Shown here piece after piece: positions 46,119 to 54,516 of a DNA stretch of 64,000 nucleotides. The position numbers were made by a program, and so were the translations under genes. Where the stretch lies: contig NZ_CABVPL010000036.1 of the NCBI RefSeq assembly GCF_902499045.1, positions 1-64,000 on the forward strand, read 5' to 3'. The first letter of the stretch is position 1; each line of letters starts with the position of its first letter. A model generated the notes under the pieces. That model saw only the letters and a list, made by a program, of their open reading frames with translations, ran no database searches and was not told where the DNA came from. This DNA is from Burkholderia latens. GTDB lineage: Bacteria > Pseudomonadota > Gammaproteobacteria > Burkholderiales > Burkholderiaceae.

Positions 46119-49100
46119 TCAGGCTCCCGACGGCGCGGCCGGCGTGCTGCCGCCTGGCGGCGGGCCGTCGTGCGGGTCGCGTTCGTCGCGCTTCACGCGG
46201 AACCACGCGGCGTACAGCGCGGGCAGGTAAAACAGCGTCAGCACGGTCGCGCTCGTGATCCCACCCATCAGCGCGGTCGCCATCGGCCCGAAGAAGTTCG
46301 AGCGCAACAGCGGGATCAGCGCGAGCACGGCGGCCGCGGCGGTCAGCGTGATCGGGCGGAAGCGCCGCACGGTCGCGCCGACGATCGCATCGAAGCGTCC
46401 GTGTCCGGCCGCGATGTCCTGCTCGATCTGGTCGACGAGAATCACCGAGTTGCGCATGATGATCCCGAACATCGCGATCACGCCGAGCATCGCGACGAAG
46501 CCGAACGGCTGGCCGAACAGCAGCAGCGCGCCGACCACGCCGATCAGCCCGAGCGGCGCGGTCAGCACGACCATCAGCACGCGCGAGAAGCTTTGCAGCT
46601 GGATCATCAGCAGCGTGAACACGGCGATCGCCATCAGTGGCATCTGCGCGTTGATCGAGCTCTGCGCCTTCGCGCTTTCCTCGACCGACCCGCCGATGTT
46701 GACCTGATAGCCGACCGGCAGTTGCGCACGCAACGTGTTCAGCTTGCCGTCGATCGCATGCGTGACGTCGATGCCCTGCGCGCCGGCGCGCACGTCGGAC
46801 TGCACGGTGATCGTCGGCTGGCGGTCGCGCTCCCACACGACGCCGTATTCGAGCGTCGGCGTGAAGCGGCCGAGCGAGCCGAGCGGCACCGGGCCGTTCG
46901 GCGTCGGCAGCGCGAGGCCCGCGAGCTTCGCCGGATCGACGCGATCGGGGCGCGGCGCGCGCAGGTCGACCGCGATCAGCTTGTCGCGTTCGCGGTATTG
47001 CGTGACGGTCGTGCCGGACAGCGTCATCGCGAGGAAGCTCGACACGTCCTGCGACGTCACGTTCAGCTCGCGCGCCTTCTTCTGGTCGAGCTCGAAGCGC
47101 ACCGAGCGCTCGGCCGGTTCGTCCCAGTCGAACTGCACGTTGACCGTGCGCGCGTCGCCGCGCATCGTCGCCGCGACTTGCTCGGCGATCGAGCGCACCT
47201 GCGCGATGTCGTCGCCGCTCACGCGGAACTGCACCGGATAGCCGACCGGCGGCCCGTTTTCGAGCCGCGACAGCCGCCAGCGCACGGCCGGGAACTGGTC
47301 GCGCAGCGTGGTTTCGAGCCAGGTCGCCAGCTTCTCGCGATCCTCGACCGATTTCGCGGTGACGACGAACTGCGCGAAGTTCGGCAGCTGCAGCTGCTGG
47401 TCGAGCGGCAAGTAGAAGCGCGGCGCGCCGCTGCCGACGAAGTTCACCGAATGATCGATCTCCGGCCGCTTGTCGAGCACCTTCTCCAGGCGTTCGGTCT
47501 CGCGCAGCGTCGCCGCGAACGATGCGCCTTCCGGCAGCCGCAGGTCGACCAGCAGCTCGGGCCGATCGGAGCTCGGGAAGAACTGCTGCGGCACGAGCGT
47601 GAAGCCCAGCAGCGCGACGACGAAGAGCGCGCCGGTGATCAGCAGCACGACGAAGCGCCGCTCGATGCACCAGTCGATCCAGCCGCGCAGCCGCGTGTAG
47701 AAGCGCGTGTCGTAGATGTCGTGCTCGTGGTCGTCCGGCAGGTGCGCTTCGTGCGCATGCTTCTTGCGCTCGGGCAGCAGGTGATAGCCGAGCAGCGGGA
47801 TCAGCACGACGGCCGCGAACCACGAGGCGATCAGCGCGATCGCCGACACTTCGAAGATCGAGCGCGTGTACTCGCCGGTGCTCGATTTCGCGAGCGCGAT
47901 CGGCAGGAAGCCCGACACCGTGACGAGCGTGCCCGTGAGCATCGGGAACGCGGTGCTCGTGTACGCGAACGCGGCGGCGCGCGCGCGGCTGTAGCCCTGT
48001 TCGAGCTTCACGGCCATCATCTCGACCGCGATGATCGCGTCGTCGACGAGCAGCCCGAGCGCGAGCACGAGCGTGCCGAGCGACACCTTGTGCAGTCCGA
48101 TGTCGAACAGGTACATGAACAGCGCGGTGACGGCGAGCACGACCGGAATCGAGATCACGACGACCATCCCGGTGCGCAGGCCCAGCGACACGAGGCTCAC
48201 GACGAGCACGATCGCGACCGCTTCGGCGACGGCTTCGAGGAAGTCGTCGACCGAATGCGACACCGCGTGCGGCATGCTCGACACCTCGGTCAGCTTCAGG
48301 CCGGCCGGCAGCTGCGCCTGCAACGTCTTCGATTCGGCATCGAGCGCCTTGCCGAGCCGGATCACGTCGCCGCCCGGCTGCATCGTCACGCCGATGCCGA
48401 GCACCGCGTGCCCGTTCGCGCGCATCTGCGTCACTTGAGGATCGTCGTAGCCGCGTTTCACGGTTGCGAGATCGCCGAGCCGGAACGTGCGGCCGTTGAT
48501 GCGGATCAGCGTGTCGGCGATCGCGGCGACGTTGTCGAACTGGCCGCTCGGCCGCACGAACACGCGATCGTCGGCGGTCGTCAGCACGCCGGCCGACGAG
48601 ATGTCGTTCTGCGCGTTGATCGCCCGCCCGAGCTGCTGCGGCGAGATGCCGAGCCGCGTGAGCTGCGCGTTGTTCACCTCGATGAAGATCCGCTGGTCGG
48701 GGTCGCCGAAATAGTCGACCTTGCCGACGCCCGGCACGCGCAGCAGCACCGTGCGCAGCTGGTCCGCGTAGTCGTGCAGCTGCGCGGGTGTGAAGCCGTC
48801 GCCTTCGAGCGTCCAGATGTTGGTGTAGACGTCGCCGAATTCGTCGTTGAAGAACGGGCCCTGCACGCCGGGCGGCAGCGTATAGCCGATGTCGCCCACC
48901 TTCTTGCGGATCTGGTACCAGGTTTCCGGCACGTCCTTCACGGGCGCCGAATCCTTCATCGTGAAGAAGATCAGCGATTCGCCGGGGCGTGAATAGCTGC
49001 GCAGGAAGTCGATGGCCGGCGTTTCCTGCAGCTTGCGGCCGATCCGGTCCGTCACCTGTTCCTGCACCTGCCGCGCGGTCGCGCCGGGCCAGAACGTGCG

Positions 49101-49268
49101 GATCACCATCACGCGGAACGTGAACGGCGGGTCTTCGGATTGCGCAAGCCGCGTGTACGCGAGGATGCCCGCAAGCGTCGCGAGCGCGATCAGGTAGACG
49201 ACCAGCGCCTGATGGCGCAGCGCCCATGCCGACAGATTGAACCGGCCTTCTTCGCGGGGGCCGGTCAT
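46119..49268 (-). CDS. RND-family efflux inner-membrane permease
   Basis: A 1049-residue RND transporter with twelve predicted helices and two large periplasmic loops. GTLVLALGLLVDDAIIAVEMM is the TM4 proton-relay segment with paired Asp; VIAMFGIIMRNSVILVDQIEQD is the matching repeat. The periplasmic part is nearer to the MdtB/MexF-like or heavy multidrug type than to CusA. It exports drugs by proton antiport. Its ATG overlaps the adaptor stop by 4 bases. Confidence 0.93.
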   Translation of the reverse strand: MTGPREEGRFNLSAWALRHQALVVYLIALATLAGILAYTRLAQSEDPPFTFRVMVIRTFWPGATARQVQEQVTDRIGRKLQETPAIDFLRSYSRPGESLIFFTMKDSAPVKDVPETWYQIRKKVGDIGYTLPPGVQGPFFNDEFGDVYTNIWTLEGDGFTPAQLHDYADQLRTVLLRVPGVGKVDYFGDPDQRIFIEVNNAQLTRLGISPQQLGRAINAQNDISSAGVLTTADDRVFVRPSGQFDNVAAIADTLIRINGRTFRLGDLATVKRGYDDPQVTQMRANGHAVLGIGVTMQPGGDVIRLGKALDAESKTLQAQLPAGLKLTEVSSMPHAVSHSVDDFLEAVAEAVAIVLVVSLVSLGLRTGMVVVISIPVVLAVTALFMYLFDIGLHKVSLGTLVLALGLLVDDAIIAVEMMAVKLEQGYSRARAAAFAYTSTAFPMLTGTLVTVSGFLPIALAKSSTGEYTRSIFEVSAIALIASWFAAVVLIPLLGYHLLPERKKHAHEAHLPDDHEHDIYDTRFYTRLRGWIDWCIERRFVVLLITGALFVVALLGFTLVPQQFFPSSDRPELLVDLRLPEGASFAATLRETERLEKVLDKRPEIDHSVNFVGSGAPRFYLPLDQQLQLPNFAQFVVTAKSVEDREKLATWLETTLRDQFPAVRWRLSRLENGPPVGYPVQFRVSGDDIAQVRSIAEQVAATMRGDARTVNVQFDWDEPAERSVRFELDQKKARELNVTSQDVSSFLAMTLSGTTVTQYRERDKLIAVDLRAPRPDRVDPAKLAGLALPTPNGPVPLGSLGRFTPTLEYGVVWERDRQPTITVQSDVRAGAQGIDVTHAIDGKLNTLRAQLPVGYQVNIGGSVEESAKAQSSINAQMPLMAIAVFTLLMIQLQSFSRVLMVVLTAPLGLIGVVGALLLFGQPFGFVAMLGVIAMFGIIMRNSVILVDQIEQDIAAGHGRFDAIVGATVRRFRPITLTAAAAVLALIPLLRSNFFGPMATALMGGITSATVLTLFYLPALYAAWFRVKRDERDPHDGPPPGGSTPAAPSGA

Positions 49269-50374
49269 GACGCGAAATCCTCCGGATGCAGCGGTGCAAC
49301 CACGCGCACCTTCTCGCCCGCGCTGACCGTATGCACGCCTTGCAGCACGACGCGCTCGCCGGGCTGCAGCCCGCGCGACACGATGACGGTGCGCTCGCTG
49401 AAGCGCGCGACGTCGACGCGGCGCAGTTCCAGCGTGTCGTCCTTCGTACGCACGACCCACACGGCCGGATGCGGGCCGTCGTGGAACAGCGCGGTCGCGG
49501 GCAGCGTGATGCCCGGCGCGTCGCCAGCCGCCGGCGCGCCGTCGAACGCGACGTTCGCGGTCATCCCGAGCCGCACGGCCGGGTCGGGCGCGGCGAGCGT
49601 GAGCCGCACGCGCCAGGTGCGGCTCTGCGGATCGGCAGCCGGCGCGATCTCGCGCACCTTCGCCGCGAACTGGCGGCCCGGCAGCGACGGCAGCGTGACG
49701 CTCGCCGCGTGGCCGGGCTTGAGCGACGCGAGCGCGGCTTCGGGCACGTCGCTGACGACGTCGACGTCGCCGGACCATGCGAGCTGATAGACGGGCTGGC
49801 CGGCCGACACGTTCTGGCCGGTGTCGGCCTGTTCGGCGGTGATGGTGCCCGCGTGATCGGCGACGAGCGTCGCGTAGCGGAGCTGGTTCTTCGCGAGCGC
49901 GAGCTGCTGCTGCGCCTGGTTGCGCTGCGCGAGCGCCGACGTGTAGCTGTTTTCGGTCTGTTCGAGCTGCGCGGCCGCGATCAGGTTTTCGCGCGCCTGC
50001 GCGCGATCGCGGTCGAGCTGCTGCTTCGCGAACGCGAGGCTGTGCGACGCGGCATCGAACTGCGCCTGCGCGCTGGCGGCGTTCTTCTCGGCGTCGGACG
50101 GATCGAGCAGCGCGACGACCTGGCCGGCCTTGACCGTATCGCCGAGCCGCACCTTGCGCTCGACGATCTTGCCCGCGATACGGAACGACAGCGGCGTTGC
50201 ATAGCGCGGCTGGATCTCGCCGGGCAGCGTGGTCGCGGCAGCGGCACCGTCGGCGTGCGCGGGCAGCGCGACGACCGGGCGCGGCGCGGGCGGCGCGGCT
50301 TCCTTCGGATGACAGGCGGCGAGGACGAGCGCGGTGCCGACCAGCAGCACGGCGCGGGAACCGGAGCGATTCAC
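49265..50374 (-). CDS. RND efflux periplasmic adaptor
   Basis: A 369-residue membrane-fusion protein. Start GTG 50374; the lipoprotein signal LVLAACHPKE places the lipid on Cys 21. The lipoyl-like halves (RIAGKIVERKVRLGDTVKAGQVVALLD and ADHAGTITAEQADTGQNVSAGQPVYQL) surround an alpha-helical hairpin. It links permease and outer-membrane factor. First gene of the pump operon, divergent from a TetR gene. Confidence 0.92.
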   Translation of the reverse strand: MNRSGSRAVLLVGTALVLAACHPKEAAPPAPRPVVALPAHADGAAAATTLPGEIQPRYATPLSFRIAGKIVERKVRLGDTVKAGQVVALLDPSDAEKNAASAQAQFDAASHSLAFAKQQLDRDRAQARENLIAAAQLEQTENSYTSALAQRNQAQQQLALAKNQLRYATLVADHAGTITAEQADTGQNVSAGQPVYQLAWSGDVDVVSDVPEAALASLKPGHAASVTLPSLPGRQFAAKVREIAPAADPQSRTWRVRLTLAAPDPAVRLGMTANVAFDGAPAAGDAPGITLPATALFHDGPHPAVWVVRTKDDTLELRRVDVARFSERTVIVSRGLQPGERVVLQGVHTVSAGEKVRVVAPLHPEDFAS

Positions 50375-50498
50375 GAAACCCCCAGAGCAGGTGAGAGCAG
50401 AACGAAGCCGGCAAGCGCGGCGCGCTTGCCACGAGTGGCGCCCGCGGGGCGCGCACGGTCAGCCGAACGAGGTCATTCGGAAACTGGGCTGGATTCTA

Positions 50499-50512
50499 AT
50501 ACACACCTGTAT
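50499..50512. promoter_or_regulatory. candidate TetR operator
   Basis: Inverted repeat ATACA (50499-50503), CACC, TGTAT (50508-50512), in the only AT-rich part of the divergent region between adaptor and tetR, 50 bases before the TetR start codon. It probably overlaps the promoters. Confidence 0.45.
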
Positions 50513-50561
50513 CTGAATGCAAAGATGAATCTGAAAGGAAGTTGGTGCTAGACTGCGCGCC

Positions 50562-51182
50562 ATGAAACCACAGCGCTTAACTCGCGAGCAGAGCAGGGAC
50601 CAGACGCGCGAACGTCTGCTGAATGCCGCGCACCGGATTTTTCTGAAGAAAGGCTATGTCGCGGCGAGCGTCGAGGACATCGCGGCGGCGGCCGGCTATA
50701 CGCGTGGCGCGTTCTACTCGAATTTCCGCAGCAAGTCGGAACTGCTGCTCGAACTGCTCGAGCGCGACCATGATTCGGTGCGCGCCGATTTCGAGGCGAT
50801 CTTCGAGGAAGGCGGCCCGCGCGAGCAGATGGAGTCGATGGCGCTCGCGTACTACCGGACGCTGTTTCGCGACGACGAATACTCGCTGCTGTGGGGCGAG
50901 GCGAAGCTGCAGGCGGCACGCGACGCGAAGTTCCGTGTGCGCTTCAACCAGTTCCTGCACGCGAAGCGGCTGCAGATGGCCGAATTCATCCAGCGCTTTG
51001 CCGAGCGCGCAGGCACGCCGCTGCTGCTGCCGGCCGACACGCTCGCGTTCGGGCTGATGTGTCTGTGCGACGGCGTGCAGTCGTACTACACGGCCGATCC
51101 GCAGCACGTGTCGGCCGACGCGGCCGATGCGGTGCTCGCGGGTTTCTTCGCGCGAGTCGTGCTGGGGCGCGCGCCGGAGTGA
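50562..51182 (+). CDS. TetR-family regulator of the RND pump
   Basis: A 206-residue repressor with an N-terminal helix-turn-helix (TRERLLNAAHRIFLKKGYVAASVEDIAAAAGYTRGAFYSNFRSKSELLLELLE), the pattern of AcrR-like regulators, and a C-terminal ligand domain (EYSLLWGEAKLQAARDAKFR). It is divergent from the pump operon, the usual arrangement for a local repressor induced by pump substrates. Confidence 0.92.
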   Translation: MKPQRLTREQSRDQTRERLLNAAHRIFLKKGYVAASVEDIAAAAGYTRGAFYSNFRSKSELLLELLERDHDSVRADFEAIFEEGGPREQMESMALAYYRTLFRDDEYSLLWGEAKLQAARDAKFRVRFNQFLHAKRLQMAEFIQRFAERAGTPLLLPADTLAFGLMCLCDGVQSYYTADPQHVSADAADAVLAGFFARVVLGRAPE

Positions 51183-51230
51183 GCCGCCAGCGCGCGCGTT
51201 GCCAGGGCCGCTGCGCGCGGCATCCGGCGT

Positions 51231-53150
51231 TCAGTGCGCGTGCGCAGGCGGCACGCGCAGTGTCCGGGCCAGCGACGTGGCATAGTCGCGTGCCGGATCC
51301 GAGATCGGCGACCGGACGACCGGATGCGGATGTCCGAACGCTTCGACGAACGTGTCGACGTGCGGGACGAGGCGCGCGCATAGCGCATCGGTTGCGGCGT
51401 CGAGCTGCCGATAACGCGACGCCTCCAACACGCCTTCGCTGATCAGCCAGCCGCCGTGCCGCTGCGCACGATCGATGGCGAACAGCGCGACGAGATCGCG
51501 CAGCAGCGTGCGCGCCGGCTCGCCGTCGACCGCATCGGCCGCGGCCAGCGCGGCATTCAGCGCAAGATTCAGCCCGTACGCTTGCGCCGCATCGCGCGCG
51601 TCCGGCAACAGCGGGTTCCAGACATCGAGCGGATCGACGCCGCTGGCCGTGCGCGCGTCGACATGGTCGGCGAGCGAGCGGATCAGCCGCCGTTCGTACG
51701 CGCGCAGTGCCGCGATGGCATCGCGCGCCGCCTCCGGCCAGCCGCTTCCCACGTCATCGGCCACAGCAGATGCAGCCGGCGCCGCGACCAGCGTGCGGGC
51801 GGTGTCGAGCAAAATCAGGAAGTTGTTGCCGCCTGCGTCGTTGAAGACATGGCCGAGCCCCTGATAGTCGAGATACCGGTTCACGAGAAGATCGCCGGCC
51901 ACCCCGCAACGCAGCCGGCATTCGGCCGCCACTTCCTCGGCGGCCCAGGCCGTCAGCGCCTTGACGAGCGCAAGCTTGCGGTTGGTCGAGCTCCACGGGG
52001 CCCACATCATGAACGTCCCGGCCGTGCGGTCCGGCTGCGCGCGGCGATGCAGCGCGTGCGCCCATTCGCGCGATGCTTCGTTGGCGAAACAGGTCATCAC
52101 GTATGATGTCGCGAGCGCGCGCAACAACGCGCGCTGCTGCGTGCTGTAGCGGATCAGCGACGTTTCGGGCGCGATGCGCGCCATGCTCGAGCGATGTGTC
52201 GAGTAGCGCAACGCCTGGGCGACGCAGGTGCGCGATACGGCAGCCAGCCCGATCGCACCCATGGCCCAGACGTTTTCCGGCGCAGTCAGCGTACGCACGA
52301 GCCGGCCGTTGGGATCGCCGAGCGGATCGTGGAATCGCCCGTCGGCGTCGATCGACGCGCCGTCGGACAGCCACGCGTCGAACGGAACGCGCACGCGATC
52401 GAAGCCAGCGAGGCCGTAATCGAACGGCACCAGCGGGATTTCGGCGGGCGCCGACAGCCGCACGCCCGGCAGCGGGCCGTCGCGAGTCGACAGGTCGAGC
52501 GCGAATGCGAAAACGCCGCAGTCGCGCGCGTCGACGATCACGCGCGCGCAGACGATGCCGAGCTTGTCGAGATCGTTGACGCCGACGTTGGTGAACTTCA
52601 GTGCGCCGTCATCCGGCGTATGCAGGACGAAGGTCCGGGTGGCCGCATCGAAGCGCGCTTCGGTGCGGGTTGCGAGCTGGCTGTTGCCACCGCCGATTTC
52701 GGTGATCATGAACGCGCCGACCTTGCGGCCAGCTGCAAGCTCGCGCGCATATGCCTGTGCGCGGTCGTTGCCTTTGCCCAGTTCGACGAGCGAGCCGATG
52801 CAGAGCCCGTAGTGGATCAGCGCGGCAATGCACAACGACGGATCGTTGACGGCCGTCCATTCGGCGATCGCGGACATCAGCGATGGATCGGACAGGTCGC
52901 CGGCCGCGGCCGGCAACCGGCGGGCCAGCGCGGCGAGGCGATCGTAGGTCGAGCGATGCAGGTCGACCGAGTGCCGGTCGAGCGGTTTGTCGAAATCGGC
53001 GCTCGACAGCAGCTGGATCAGCAGCCGCCGATGGTCCGGTTTCGTGAGGCCGGAAAGCGCATCGCGTATTTCGTCGATTTCGGGCGCGATAATGGGGCGG
53101 GAAACTGATGCGCCCGAGATTCCGCCATTTTCGATTTGATATGCATTCAT
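51231..53150 (-). CDS. acyl-CoA oxidase/dehydrogenase-like protein
   Basis: A 639-residue flavoprotein of the acyl-CoA dehydrogenase superfamily with the size and C-terminal extension of acyl-CoA oxidases. Landmarks: FMITEIGGGNSQLATRTEARFD (flavin and substrate contact), VPFDAWL, and AECRLRCGVAGDLLVNRYLDYQGLGHVFNDAGGNNFLI, the oxidase C-terminal domain pattern. It would desaturate an acyl thioester. It overlaps the acyltransferase gene by 4 bases, suggesting joint work on a carrier- or CoA-bound acyl chain. Not a known beta-oxidation operon. Confidence 0.8.
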   Translation of the reverse strand: MNAYQIENGGISGASVSRPIIAPEIDEIRDALSGLTKPDHRRLLIQLLSSADFDKPLDRHSVDLHRSTYDRLAALARRLPAAAGDLSDPSLMSAIAEWTAVNDPSLCIAALIHYGLCIGSLVELGKGNDRAQAYARELAAGRKVGAFMITEIGGGNSQLATRTEARFDAATRTFVLHTPDDGALKFTNVGVNDLDKLGIVCARVIVDARDCGVFAFALDLSTRDGPLPGVRLSAPAEIPLVPFDYGLAGFDRVRVPFDAWLSDGASIDADGRFHDPLGDPNGRLVRTLTAPENVWAMGAIGLAAVSRTCVAQALRYSTHRSSMARIAPETSLIRYSTQQRALLRALATSYVMTCFANEASREWAHALHRRAQPDRTAGTFMMWAPWSSTNRKLALVKALTAWAAEEVAAECRLRCGVAGDLLVNRYLDYQGLGHVFNDAGGNNFLILLDTARTLVAAPAASAVADDVGSGWPEAARDAIAALRAYERRLIRSLADHVDARTASGVDPLDVWNPLLPDARDAAQAYGLNLALNAALAAADAVDGEPARTLLRDLVALFAIDRAQRHGGWLISEGVLEASRYRQLDAATDALCARLVPHVDTFVEAFGHPHPVVRSPISDPARDYATSLARTLRVPPAHAH

Positions 53151-54133
53151 TGCAGAGTCTCCGCGTGATTCGAATCAAATGGCCAGGAATCGGTTTCACG
53201 AGTCGGCGAATATGTAAGCGCGTCCGGCAGCGCGGCTTTAATACTGCGCGTCATGATGCCCGTCATGCTCAGGTCGATATAAATCGAATCCTGGGCGGGC
53301 CGGCTGTGCTCGAGTACGGCCGGCATGTGATACGGCTTGGTGAAACAGTCCGCCAACGCTCGGGGCAGGTCGTCGGTATCGGCATAGCGACGGCACGCGA
53401 CGGCCGAATAGACCGGCACCTGGAAACGACTGCGCGGCAGTTGCGCGATCTCGTCGTGGAATCGGTCCGCGGCCGTCCACAGCGCCGGATGATGGGCCGG
53501 ATACGGAATCGGCAGCGCGTGCAACTTGAGGCCACGGCGGCTCGCGAACGCGGCCAGGGTGTCGAGCGCGGTGTGCGGGCCGCTGACGACTGTCTGCCGC
53601 GGGGCATTCACGCACGCGAGCACGAGCTGCTCGTGCGCGGCCTCGTCCAGCAGCGCCAGCGTTTCGGCTTGCGACGCGGCGACGACCGTCATGCCGCCGC
53701 GGCCGGCAAAGGGCTGGAACGCTGCATTCAGTGCGAGGACGGCCCGCACGCCGTCGGATACCGACCATACGCCCGCGCACACGAGCGACGCGATTTCGCC
53801 GAGGCTCTGGCCGATGATCGCGGCGAGCCGCACGTTCTGTCTCTCGAGAAACCGGTGCACGCAGATCGCCGTCGCGAACGCCGCCAATTGCGGAATGCCG
53901 ACGGGGACGGCAGCCGATGCGTCGCCGAGCAGCACGTTGCGCAGCAGTCGAGGATCGAAATCGTACGGCTCGTCGCACAATGTCGCCTCGATCGCGTCGA
54001 GCGTCCCGTCGATGCATTCGCGCGCCGCGCGACTTCGCGCATGGAGCGATTTCAACGCACCGGACGGACTATCCCCCTGGCCCGGGATCACATAGATCGC
54101 GAGCCGGGTCGAACGGCTGGAACAGGTTTCCAT
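53147..54133 (-). CDS. malonyl-CoA:ACP transacylase-like acyltransferase
   Basis: A 328-residue acyltransferase of the FabD/PKS-AT fold: VIPGQGDSPSGALKSL, GQSLGEIASLVCAGVWS with the nucleophile Ser, NAPRQTVVSG, and YPAHHPAL holding the catalytic His. The usual GHSLGE His is Gln here. It probably loads an acyl group on a carrier protein, but no carrier, ketosynthase or synthetase lies nearby. Start ATG 54133 has GAGGG upstream; the longer frame runs into the AT-rich leader. Confidence 0.78.
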   Translation of the reverse strand: METCSSRSTRLAIYVIPGQGDSPSGALKSLHARSRAARECIDGTLDAIEATLCDEPYDFDPRLLRNVLLGDASAAVPVGIPQLAAFATAICVHRFLERQNVRLAAIIGQSLGEIASLVCAGVWSVSDGVRAVLALNAAFQPFAGRGGMTVVAASQAETLALLDEAAHEQLVLACVNAPRQTVVSGPHTALDTLAAFASRRGLKLHALPIPYPAHHPALWTAADRFHDEIAQLPRSRFQVPVYSAVACRRYADTDDLPRALADCFTKPYHMPAVLEHSRPAQDSIYIDLSMTGIMTRSIKAALPDALTYSPTRETDSWPFDSNHAETLQ

Positions 54134-54516
54134 TTTTTCCCTCGTAGCGGTTTCGATTTGATCGTTTTTTTTGATGTGGACTGTATTTTCGGTCCACAAA
54201 TTTATTTTTTTAAAAGCTGCGAAGGTGAACGATAGGTGATTTATTTTTGATTTTCTAGGCAGTCGTCTCTATTGATTTTAATGAAATGAAAGTGTGGAGT
54301 TTTGATTTTTCTGGCGAGGTTTTTTCATCCGCCGGAACGCACGCGGAAAAATGAATCTTCGAATATCGGGAAGCGAGTGCTGCTGGTGGATGTGCGTATC
54401 CGCGCGGAAGAGGGATCCGCAGCCGGCCGCCGCAACGATGCGGCGCCGGCTGACGACGGTGGCGGAGGGGCGAAACGGAAAGAGAGCGGAGCGGCGGCCG
54501 GCCGCGCGGCCGCCGG
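54134..54516. other. AT-rich leader of the acyltransferase operon
   Basis: The part at 54134-54310 is strongly AT-rich, unlike the surroundings, and holds the operon promoter on the minus strand. It includes an inverted repeat: TGTGGAC (54175-54181) and GTCCACA (54192-54198). The rest to 54516 is ordinary GC-rich sequence after the convergently placed ClC gene, with no gene seen. Confidence 0.6.

Noticed and set aside
46032-48992. 986-residue open frame on the plus strand
   Set aside because: Exactly antisense to the RND permease, with Arg/Asp/His-rich low-complexity sequence and no domain.
44518-49299. 1593-residue frame joining permease and outer-membrane factor
   Set aside because: The permease region is read in the wrong frame; the real genes are separate and adjacent.
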